64,000 bases of DNA from an uncultured Deferribacteraceae bacterium (GTDB lineage: Bacteria; Chrysiogenota; Deferribacteres; CAMZNJ01), in assembly GCA_947313855.1 (NCBI GenBank), contig CAMZNS010000004.1, forward strand, positions 1 through 64,000, in the 5' to 3' direction. Below, in pieces: positions 46,722 to 54,927 of this stretch. Below the pieces are notes generated by a model. The model made no database searches. It was given only the letters and a program-made list of their open reading frames with translations, and was not told the DNA's origin. Numbering within the stretch: the first letter of the stretch is position 1; each line of letters opens with the position of its first letter. A program made the translations under genes and the position numbers.

Positions 46722-47786
46722 ATGGCCATATATTTTCAGAGATTGGGGCATGCAAACCCAACAATAACGGACAAAACACTACGAATTATTACGCCACCTG
46801 CAACAGCACCTGCACCTGAAACAGCAACAGCACCTGCAACAGCAACAGCACCTGCAACAGCAACAGCAATACTCCTCAGCCTAGTGGCAACGGCTCTCAT
46901 CCTCACCAGCCTGCCCCGCACAGCGATTGGTGCCGATACCCCCCGCTTTAGTGGCACATCCTTGGCGTTGGTGATTAACCAAAACCCACTAACGTACAAA
47001 GATATTGCCGACATGGGGTTCGATCTTACTTCGCAAAACGGGGGTGCTTTCGGTGCTGAGAGTGGCTTCGTGGACAAGAGTTTGGCGAGTAACGAAACCT
47101 TACGTGAGTCGATTGTCGAAGGGGAGATACTAACCAGAGCACTCAAGCAGGTTCGCTTACCTGAGCCCACCCCTGAGGATCAAAACACCTACATTCAAGC
47201 AATACTCGACGCCCAAGGGGCAACGCGGGAACAACTCCTGCAAGACCTCAAAACCAGCGGTCTGAGCTACGACAGCTACTTGGCACGCATCAACCTTGAG
47301 CTCAAACGACAAAGCATCGCCCAAAACGTTATCGCCCCCACGATTGTTATCACTAGTCGTGACATCCTCGAGTACGGGTTTGGCGAATATAAGGAGGCGA
47401 AGCCGTATGTTATCAACGTTATTTACGATCCCAAATACGACACCCAGATCACAGATCTGTTTCGGGATGGATTGCGGGATCAAGAGTTGGCGGCACTGAG
47501 CCGTGTTGCCCAAGCAGTGGTTATCCCTTACGACAAAATTGGCGATATTCGCGACGACCTGCAACCCATTGTAAAAACCTTGAAAGCAAAAACCATCTCC
47601 CCAGTGCGTGTTGTGGATGGTAGTGCGTACCGATTCTACATTACCTCCAACCCCCGCACGATAGCGTCATTTTACGACCTAAACGGGAGAGTTCTGCAGG
47701 AACTGTACGCCTCCAAGCTACAAACAACTTACGACCAGTGGCTCGAGATGCAGATGAGGTTTTCAGTTGTACAGGTGTTCGAGTAG
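46722..47786 (+). CDS. Periplasmic SurA-like chaperone with repeat-expanded leader
   Basis: A 354-residue protein from the ATG at 46722 (GGAG 5 bases upstream; an ATG at 46692 has none). About residues 25-50 are an Ala/Thr/Pro repeat (TAPATATAPATATA) coded by 15-bp units, placed before the hydrophobic export segment (ILLSLVATALILTSLPRTAIGA). The mature part has SurA-N features: LALVINQNPLTYKDI, SIVEGEILTRALKQVRL, LKTSGLSYDSYLARINLELKR. The parvulin domain is degenerate. It probably assists outer-membrane protein folding with the preceding gene. Confidence 0.72.
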   Translation: MAIYFQRLGHANPTITDKTLRIITPPATAPAPETATAPATATAPATATAILLSLVATALILTSLPRTAIGADTPRFSGTSLALVINQNPLTYKDIADMGFDLTSQNGGAFGAESGFVDKSLASNETLRESIVEGEILTRALKQVRLPEPTPEDQNTYIQAILDAQGATREQLLQDLKTSGLSYDSYLARINLELKRQSIAQNVIAPTIVITSRDILEYGFGEYKEAKPYVINVIYDPKYDTQITDLFRDGLRDQELAALSRVAQAVVIPYDKIGDIRDDLQPIVKTLKAKTISPVRVVDGSAYRFYITSNPRTIASFYDLNGRVLQELYASKLQTTYDQWLEMQMRFSVVQVFE

Positions 47787-47806
47787 GTCGACCTTAGGAG
47801 CACTTT

Positions 47807-48070
47807 ATGCGTTTAGATAAATTTTTGAAAGTTACGATGATTGCAAAACGTCGCTCCGTTGCCTCTGAGGCAGCAAAAGAGGGGTTTGTAACCGTAAATG
47901 GTGCCAAAGTCAAGGCATCCTACGTTGTTAAGGTTGGTGATCGCGTGGTCATGGAAACTCCTGCACGACGCATCAGTGTTGACGTTGTACAGGTGCCAAA
48001 CACCAACAGCGTTAACAAAAAATATATTGATGATTACATTACAGTTGTGGAAAATACACCCCTGAATTAA
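47807..48070 (+). CDS. rqcP: S4-domain RNA-binding protein (RqcP/HslR type)
   Basis: An 87-residue S4-domain protein. MRLDKFLKVTMIAKRRSVA and AKEGFVTVNGAKVKASYVVKVGD fit the RqcP (YabO) family closely. In Bacillus that protein binds tRNA on obstructed 50S subunits and helps alanine tailing in ribosome quality control; HslR has a similar size and function. Close packing with SurA-like genes suggests a shared transcript. GGAG precedes ATG by about 9 bases. Confidence 0.85.
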   Translation: MRLDKFLKVTMIAKRRSVASEAAKEGFVTVNGAKVKASYVVKVGDRVVMETPARRISVDVVQVPNTNSVNKKYIDDYITVVENTPLN

Positions 48071-48121
48071 ACATGGGGCATCATGGCGAAACCCCCGCTT
48101 GGGGGCAGGATGGGAGTGTGT

Positions 48122-49900
48122 ATGCGTATCTTCAATCGTGAGTACCGCATTAGTATTCGTGGTACAAATAAGGTTATTTCGGTGCAGAAAGGGGCAACCC
48201 TCTATCAAGCATTGCGTGATAGAAATATTATGCACACAACCATGTGCAACGGTAAAGGGCGGTGTGGCAAATGTCAGGTGCAGTTCTCCGCGGATGGAGA
48301 ACGCATAAGCAAGGCGGATAGACTGCATGTTGGACAGCTACTACTAAACAACGGTTACCGACTAGCATGCCGATACAGTGTTGGACACGACGTGGAGATA
48401 TCCCTCCCCGACAGCAGCACCAACAACACACAGCAGGAGAACGACGCGCACCACAACGCTGGGGGGCAGTACGTTGATGGCGGTGCTCAGATGTCGCCAA
48501 CGTCTTCCACGTCGCCATCCAGCCAACAGGGGATGTTCGACTACGTTGATGGTGGTGCTCAGATGTCGCCAACGTCGCCAATGTCAACATCGCCATCACT
48601 GCACGCCATCACCTCGCAGGCAGGTGCAACCCACTCATCCTACTACAGAGACGTGCCCCACCTTGCGGAAGCAACCATCGATGACATTACCCATCCTGAG
48701 CCCCTTGCTGCCGGTCTGACTGATGGCATAGTTGTGTACGATAACGGCGATACCATTCGCATTTTGCAGTACAGTGCCCCCTTGGACAGAATAATTAACG
48801 ATACAACAATACCGGTGTCCAGCTTAGTTGGGTATATTGTTCCTGTTCAGGAGTCTGTTCAGGAGTCTGTTCAGGAGTCTGCTCAGGGTTCCGAGGTCAT
48901 CACAGCGTCCCAGTTTTTGCATCGGGTGATTAGTGAGGGTTTGTTGCCCCAAGTAATCAATCGCATGCTTAATATTCAGCATTCTGAGCGTGTTATCTGC
49001 ATTATTCGTGAGTATGCTGAGATGGCTACTGTTGATGTTAGGAAGAACCTGTTCGGTCTTGCTTTTTACGCTTCTGAGAGTGTTGATGGCGTCCGCATCG
49101 AGTATTTACAGCCCCTTGCCACGGACACTACCCCTGCGAATTTGGATCATTTTTTGCTTCTTTCGAATTTGCATAGCAGTGGAACCTTGGTTTTGAGTAC
49201 TCAGCATACAGATAGGGTTTATTACTATGCTAAGTCGGGGTATTACGAGTTTTCCACGTCACCGTTGTCTTTGCCACCATCTTTGGAGTTACCTGAGTTT
49301 TCGGCAACGAACCCTATAATTAGCATGCATAAGGGTATTGGTGATGTTGGCATTTTGGATCCTGATCTGCCGCCTAATGGGATAACTTTTGTGGCGATGT
49401 TGCATTGTATCCATATTCTTTTGGGTCGCGGTTTTTTGGATGAGACTTATCAGTTTTATCCCCGTACGGAGCTTTCTGAGCGTCTTCCTTTGGAGTTGGC
49501 ACTTAAGGTTGCGGCGAAATCTAAGGGTAATTTTTTCAATATATACCGTGATCGTCATTCCGTTGTGTCTGTTGATGGTGAGTATATTCGTGGCGTGGAC
49601 AAATACGGCAAGGCTGTCCGTGCACTGCTTCCCCTTGTTGCGTCGGAGATAGTTCCCCTTGTTGGTATTCGCATCTACACAGGAGCGTCCGTTGGTGATA
49701 TTTCGTCGTTTGCCCAATACCTAGGGATAATCGACAAAACATACCACGGTAAGCTGGAGAATGTTACTTACGACGGTGCCTTAATCGGCATAAACTACTT
49801 CAGTGCCCCTAGTATTGATGATTTTGCCACACGCTACATAAAAGGTATTAGCTGTGTGTCCATCTCCGATGTTCCGGGGTTGGCTGGCTTGATATCGTAG
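48122..49900 (+). CDS. Ferredoxin-domain protein with degenerate ASKHA (DUF4445-like) region
   Basis: A 592-residue protein from the ATG at 48122 (GGGAG 5 bases upstream). Residues about 1-85 are a 2Fe-2S ferredoxin: MCNGKGRCGKCQ gives three Cys and RLACRY the fourth. An Asp/Ser/Pro linker holds a duplicated block (YVDGGAQMSPTS, twice) and VQESVQESVQES from 12-bp repeats. The rest resembles the C-terminal part of RACo-type activators (IRIYTGASVGDISSFAQYLGI, YDGALIGINYF), but the nucleotide-binding DIGTTT motif is not seen, so ATP binding is doubtful. RACo-like proteins reactivate corrinoid enzymes; none is in this window. Confidence 0.62.
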   Translation: MRIFNREYRISIRGTNKVISVQKGATLYQALRDRNIMHTTMCNGKGRCGKCQVQFSADGERISKADRLHVGQLLLNNGYRLACRYSVGHDVEISLPDSSTNNTQQENDAHHNAGGQYVDGGAQMSPTSSTSPSSQQGMFDYVDGGAQMSPTSPMSTSPSLHAITSQAGATHSSYYRDVPHLAEATIDDITHPEPLAAGLTDGIVVYDNGDTIRILQYSAPLDRIINDTTIPVSSLVGYIVPVQESVQESVQESAQGSEVITASQFLHRVISEGLLPQVINRMLNIQHSERVICIIREYAEMATVDVRKNLFGLAFYASESVDGVRIEYLQPLATDTTPANLDHFLLLSNLHSSGTLVLSTQHTDRVYYYAKSGYYEFSTSPLSLPPSLELPEFSATNPIISMHKGIGDVGILDPDLPPNGITFVAMLHCIHILLGRGFLDETYQFYPRTELSERLPLELALKVAAKSKGNFFNIYRDRHSVVSVDGEYIRGVDKYGKAVRALLPLVASEIVPLVGIRIYTGASVGDISSFAQYLGIIDKTYHGKLENVTYDGALIGINYFSAPSIDDFATRYIKGISCVSISDVPGLAGLIS

Positions 49901-49948
49901 AGGTTTCGGTAAGTATTTACTGTTTCTGTTTTGTTTTTGGTTGTAGTT

Positions 49949-49957
49949 TGTTATAAT
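49949..49957 (+). promoter_or_regulatory. Extended -10 promoter element before uvrA
   Basis: TGTTATAAT: a TGn extension directly before a perfect TATAAT (49952-49957). No good -35 box exists (TTTTGT at 17 bases). A triplicated GTTAAGCT 8-9-bp unit follows (about 49966-49988). The start codon at 50052 is about 90 bases downstream. No LexA-like box was found by eye. Confidence 0.5.
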
Positions 49958-50051
49958 TTATTGTTAAGCTGTTAAGCTGTTAAGCTGTTGCGATTCCGTG
50001 TTGCTATGTGGGGTTGGTGCAGTAGTGTCGCTTTTGGGGTGGAATAATATT

Positions 50052-52868
50052 ATGGTGAATGACAAAATTATTATCAAGGGTGCACGTGAGCACAACCTAA
50101 AAGGTATCGATCTTGATATTCCGAAAAATAAACTGGTTGTGATTAGTGGTGTGAGCGGTTCGGGTAAGTCAACCCTTGCGTTCGACACACTTTACGCTGA
50201 GGGGCAGCGTCGTTACGTGGAGTCGCTGTCCGCTTATGCTCGTCAGTTTTTGGAGCTAATGAGCAAGCCCGATGTTGATTCGATTCAATTCCTGTCCCCT
50301 GCCATTAGTATCGAGCAGAAGTCTGTGTCTCGCAATCCACGCTCCAACGTTGCCACTGTGACCGAAATATACGATTATATTCGTCTTTTGTATGCCCGTG
50401 TTGGCGACGTTCACTGCTACTCATGTGGCAAGCGGATACACTCCTACTCCCCCCAAGAGATTGTTGACTACATTCTGACTCGCAGTGCTGGTGCCAAACT
50501 CGAGATTATGTCGCCTGTGGTTCGCGGTCGCAAAGGGGAGCAACGCAAGCTGTTTGCAGATCTGTTCAAACAGGGATTTGTTCGCGTCTACGTTGACTCC
50601 AAACTTTACCGCTTGGATGAAGAGATTAAAATTGCAAAAACCGTTAAACACACCATAAGCGTTGTTGTTGATCGATTGAAGGTTGACGCCGACAACAAGC
50701 GTCGCCTCACCGATTCTGTGGAGGTAGCGTTAGAGCTTAGTTCCGGTCTGGTTGAGCTGAAGTTTGACGAAGAGGTTGTACTCATGAGCGAACACCTCTC
50801 CTGCCTCGACTGTGGCGTTGCCATTACCGACATGGAACCACGCAACTTCTCCTTCAACAACCCTTACGGCTCCTGCAAAGCATGTGACGGCTTGGGGGAG
50901 AGCAACGAGCTGGATGTTGCACTAATCGTGCCCGACGGTAGCCTGAGCATTCAGGAGGGGGCAATACTCCCTTGGAAAAAGATGGAAAGCTACCACTTCT
51001 ACAACACCCTCAACGCCGTATCGTCCACCTATGGCATAGATATGGACAAACCGTGGAACCTTCTCAGCGACAAACACAAAGATATTATGATTAACGGTGT
51101 TGACGAAAAGATTGTCATCCACATGTACTCCGATACGGAGAAGATTACCATTGAAAAACCCTTCAAAGGGGTTATGGGACACCTGCAATCCATGTTGCGA
51201 AGTGGAGTGGCAAAAGACAAAGAGAAAACCGAAAAATATATGCTGGCAAGACCATGCCCAGCCTGCAAAGGCAAACGACTCTCACCCGAATCACTGTCCG
51301 TTTATGTTGGTGGCAAAAATGTTGCAGACATTATGGAGATGAGCACCACCGAAGCCCTGACATTCTACCAAAACCTAACGCTAGACGGATTCCGACAACT
51401 TGTTGCCGACAAAATCGTCCAAGAGATAATCCAACGACTCACATTCCTCAACGATGTGGGACTGCACTACATTAATCTAGGACGACGATCCGGCACACTC
51501 TCAGGGGGAGAAGCACAACGCATACGACTCGCAAGCCAAATAGGATCAGGACTCACCGGCGTGCTGTATGTTTTGGACGAACCATCCATCGGACTACACC
51601 AACGTGACAACGACAAACTACTAGCAACACTCAAGGGCTTGCGGGATCTCGGTAACTCCGTTTTAGTGGTTGAACATGACGAAGACACACTAAAACAGTG
51701 CGATTATGTTGTTGATGTTGGTCCCTACGCCGGTGTTCATGGTGGGGAGGTAATCTTTGCGGGCACACCCGAAGAGCTTCTCCTTAGCGAAAAATCCCTC
51801 ACAGGGGCATACCTTTCAGGGCGATTGAAGATCGAAGTGCCAACAACACGACGCTCAACCACCAAAGGGGCGATTGTTGTTCGCAATGCCAGCGAAAACA
51901 ACCTTCAGGGGGTGGATGTTTCATTCCCCTTGGGAGTATTCACCACCGTCACAGGTGTTAGCGGTTCGGGCAAGTCGTCCCTCGTCATGGACGTCCTTTA
52001 CGGCAACATCGCAAAAACCCTGTACGGGGGTGCGTTTATCCCTGGGAAGTGCGATTCGGTCGAGGGTATCAACCTTGTGGACAAAATCATACACATCGAC
52101 CAAAACCCCATCGGACGCACTCCACACTCCAACCCTGCCACCTACACCGGCGTTCTTACCGATATCCGCGAGGTGTTCGCAACACTGCCTGAGGCGAAAA
52201 AACGTGGCTACACATCCGGCAGATTCTCATTCAACACAAAACATGGACGATGCAAAGAGTGTGCCGGCAACGGATCCATCAAAATAGAGATGCACTTCAT
52301 GCCCGACATGTACGTCAAGTGCGATACCTGCAAGGGGAGCCGATACAATCGCGATACCCTAGATATCAAGTTTAACCACAAATCCATTGCCGACGTACTA
52401 GACATGACCATCAATCAGGCATGCGACTTCTTCGACAACATATCACGCATCAAAGGGAAACTAGTAGTGCTCCAAGAGGTGGGGTTAGGATACCTCAAAC
52501 TAGGACAATCATCCACAACACTGTCGGGGGGGGAAGCACAACGACTCAAACTCAGTCGCGAACTCAACAAACGATCCACCGACAACACACTCTACATATT
52601 CGACGAACCCACAACAGGACTCCATTTCCACGATATCGCCAAACTAATACACATTTTCAACGCCCTTGTAGACGAAGGGAACACCGTCGTGGTTATCGAA
52701 CACAACCTAGATATTATCAAAAGCTCCGACCACATCATCGACATGGGACCAGATGGTGGAACAGGTGGCGGGATGGTAATATTTGAGGGGACGCCAGAAG
52801 AGATATCCAAGGCGAAGCACTCGCACACAGGCAGATACATGAAAACTAAATTGGCACAACACAAATAA
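50052..52868 (+). CDS. uvrA: Excinuclease ABC subunit A (UvrA)
   Basis: A 938-residue UvrA from the ATG at 50052 (GGGGTGG 9 bases upstream); a longer TTG frame from 49998 lacks support. ABC module I has Walker A SGVSGSGKST (about 32-41) and the zinc module with CYSCGKRI and CLDCGVAIT. Module II has SGVSGSGKSS and the zinc knuckle CKECAGNGS...CDTCKGSRY. Signatures LSGGEAQR appear twice. It locates bulky lesions and loads UvrB in nucleotide excision repair. Codon choice turns from mixed to A+C-rich in the second half. Confidence 0.97.
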   Translation: MVNDKIIIKGAREHNLKGIDLDIPKNKLVVISGVSGSGKSTLAFDTLYAEGQRRYVESLSAYARQFLELMSKPDVDSIQFLSPAISIEQKSVSRNPRSNVATVTEIYDYIRLLYARVGDVHCYSCGKRIHSYSPQEIVDYILTRSAGAKLEIMSPVVRGRKGEQRKLFADLFKQGFVRVYVDSKLYRLDEEIKIAKTVKHTISVVVDRLKVDADNKRRLTDSVEVALELSSGLVELKFDEEVVLMSEHLSCLDCGVAITDMEPRNFSFNNPYGSCKACDGLGESNELDVALIVPDGSLSIQEGAILPWKKMESYHFYNTLNAVSSTYGIDMDKPWNLLSDKHKDIMINGVDEKIVIHMYSDTEKITIEKPFKGVMGHLQSMLRSGVAKDKEKTEKYMLARPCPACKGKRLSPESLSVYVGGKNVADIMEMSTTEALTFYQNLTLDGFRQLVADKIVQEIIQRLTFLNDVGLHYINLGRRSGTLSGGEAQRIRLASQIGSGLTGVLYVLDEPSIGLHQRDNDKLLATLKGLRDLGNSVLVVEHDEDTLKQCDYVVDVGPYAGVHGGEVIFAGTPEELLLSEKSLTGAYLSGRLKIEVPTTRRSTTKGAIVVRNASENNLQGVDVSFPLGVFTTVTGVSGSGKSSLVMDVLYGNIAKTLYGGAFIPGKCDSVEGINLVDKIIHIDQNPIGRTPHSNPATYTGVLTDIREVFATLPEAKKRGYTSGRFSFNTKHGRCKECAGNGSIKIEMHFMPDMYVKCDTCKGSRYNRDTLDIKFNHKSIADVLDMTINQACDFFDNISRIKGKLVVLQEVGLGYLKLGQSSTTLSGGEAQRLKLSRELNKRSTDNTLYIFDEPTTGLHFHDIAKLIHIFNALVDEGNTVVVIEHNLDIIKSSDHIIDMGPDGGTGGGMVIFEGTPEEISKAKHSHTGRYMKTKLAQHK

Positions 52869-52933
52869 ACACCGCAAAACACAACCGCAAAACACAACCG
52901 CACAACACTGAAAGATTAGGGGCAAATACATGG

Positions 52934-52962
52934 TTGAGAACTGCAATGTTTTGTGCTACAAT
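52934..52962 (+). promoter_or_regulatory. Candidate promoter of the amidase gene
   Basis: TTGAGA (52934-52939), 17-base spacer, TACAAT (52957-52962), about 90 bases before the TTG start at 53053. Just upstream, a 13-bp unit CGCAAAACACAAC is repeated about three times (52866-52905), next to the uvrA stop. Confidence 0.65.
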
Positions 52963-53052
52963 GCACGTAAGTACGTTTGTACGCTGCTCTAAGCAAGTAC
53001 CGTGTGCCGAGTCAAACATGTTAGCCATTGGCGTTAACAGTCGGGGTGTGTT

Positions 53053-54876
53053 TTGAAGTTTGTATTGCAACAAATAAATATGCAAATCATGACCATGGTT
53101 GCCCTGATTACAATGGGTACCATCACCCTTGCCCTTATCCCGACGAACTCAGCATTCGCCAACACCGCCTCCACTGCCAAATACTACTCCATCTTGGGCG
53201 ACCTCAGAGACAACAAAAATGCCATGCGTAAGCAGTACACAACCTTCGCAACAGAAGTATGTAAAAAATACTCCGATAACCCCCAAAGTGATGACGCACC
53301 CGACTACATCTTCGCCTGTGCAACCATCTACTGGGACTCATACATGCGGTATGCAGTCAAATCCGACATGGACAACGCACTGAGATACTACCGACTAGTA
53401 GCAACCAACTACGAAACCGACCTCGCAGCAAGGGGCTACCTCGAAACATCAGCCATCTACGAACTCCAAGAAGACTACTCATCCGCCCTCTACAACTACA
53501 ATCGCGTCTTAACACGATTCGCTGGCTCACCATACGCTGACGAAGCCCTGAAAAAGATCGACTCCCTAACCAAAAAATTCGGCGGAACACCACTACCAAA
53601 AGAAACAGCAACACAAAACCAAAACGATAAGGGCATAAACAGAGGGGTAATCGACGAAATACTACAACCGGTCGCAAATACCGCAACAAGCAACGGCGAG
53701 CCCCTTGGCGACGCAAGCTTCGGACTGGTAATCCCCGCCAACAGCAACACGCAAGCACAAGAAGACAACCTTGCCCATGGATTCGAACTACTGAAATCGT
53801 TCCGACACTACTCGGGCAAAAACTACACACGCCTCGTCATCGACCTCTCCGACGCCGTGGACTACACCTTCAAAGACCTTCCACCAGACCCCAAATTCAA
53901 CCGCTCCGCACGCATCTTCATCGACCTCAAAAACACAACAGTCAACAAAGATATCCCCACAACAGTCAACGTCAACGACTCGCACCTACAACAGATACGT
54001 TGGGCAGTAAATCGCCCTGGAGTTGTACGTGTTGTACTCGGACTAGACAAACCCACCGGGTACAAGGTGTTTGAACTGAGCTCACCACACCGAATTGTTG
54101 TGGATATCTCCGACGACGCACCTCTGCGTGCAACACTGGGCGGAAGCACAACCCTGGTGTCAAAAGATGTGGACATCGAAACACTAGCACAAGTCATCGG
54201 CGTTAAAATTCGCAATGTTGTGGTGGACCCCGGTCATGGTGGCAAAGATCCCGGTGCCATCTATTACGGGCTCAAAGAGAAAGATATCGTCCTAGATATC
54301 AGCAAAAGACTCGCCAAAAGACTCGCAACCAACAAAGACCTGAGCGTATACCTAACACGTAGCTCAAATAAATTCATAGAACTCGACGAACGAACAGCCT
54401 TTGCAAACAAACGTCATGCCGACCTATTCCTCTCCGTGCATGCCAATGCACACACCAATCCCAACCTCTACGGTGTCATGACATTCGTGCTAAACATTAC
54501 AAAAGACAAAACATCGCTGGATATTGCCGCATTCGAAAACCAAGCAACAACCAAAGCCATGAGCGACCTGCAGGGGATAATGTACGATATTATTCTGGGC
54601 TCAAAACTCGAAGAATCATTGCTGTTGGCAAACTATGTGCAAAAAGGTATCCTTGGGGAGCTCAAATTAGGGCGTTCATACGACAAAGGGGTGCGACAGG
54701 CACCATTCTACGTACTTGTAGGGGCACGTATGCCATCCATACTCATCGAAACAGGGTTCCTGTCAAACAAAAACGACGCCTCAAGATTTAAAAGTTCTCG
54801 AAACTTGGACAAGTATGCCGACGGCATCAGTAAAGGGGTATTCCAATACATCGAAAACTATAACGGTAAAAAATAA
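53053..54876 (+). CDS. amiC: N-acetylmuramoyl-L-alanine amidase with AMIN domain (AmiC type)
   Basis: A 607-residue exported protein. A signal peptide ends near SAFA/NT (about 36). Residues about 40-175 are TPR-like helices (DMDNALRYYRLVATNYE, SALYNYNRVLTRF). An AMIN domain spans about 255-370 (RLVIDLSDAVDYTF, HRIVVDISDDAP). The zinc amidase domain starts at VVVDPGHGGKDPGA (about 388), with EKDIVLDIS, SVHANAH and IETGFLSN giving the His/Glu ligands and catalytic Glu. It cleaves the stem peptide from MurNAc during cell separation. The TTG start is the longest; ATG at 53080 or 53089 also leaves a usable signal peptide. Confidence 0.92.
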   Translation: MKFVLQQINMQIMTMVALITMGTITLALIPTNSAFANTASTAKYYSILGDLRDNKNAMRKQYTTFATEVCKKYSDNPQSDDAPDYIFACATIYWDSYMRYAVKSDMDNALRYYRLVATNYETDLAARGYLETSAIYELQEDYSSALYNYNRVLTRFAGSPYADEALKKIDSLTKKFGGTPLPKETATQNQNDKGINRGVIDEILQPVANTATSNGEPLGDASFGLVIPANSNTQAQEDNLAHGFELLKSFRHYSGKNYTRLVIDLSDAVDYTFKDLPPDPKFNRSARIFIDLKNTTVNKDIPTTVNVNDSHLQQIRWAVNRPGVVRVVLGLDKPTGYKVFELSSPHRIVVDISDDAPLRATLGGSTTLVSKDVDIETLAQVIGVKIRNVVVDPGHGGKDPGAIYYGLKEKDIVLDISKRLAKRLATNKDLSVYLTRSSNKFIELDERTAFANKRHADLFLSVHANAHTNPNLYGVMTFVLNITKDKTSLDIAAFENQATTKAMSDLQGIMYDIILGSKLEESLLLANYVQKGILGELKLGRSYDKGVRQAPFYVLVGARMPSILIETGFLSNKNDASRFKSSRNLDKYADGISKGVFQYIENYNGKK

Positions 54877-54927
54877 ACATACGAATAACAATGCCCCCCG
54901 TTGTGTTTGTGTTAGGAGTTGCTTCGA

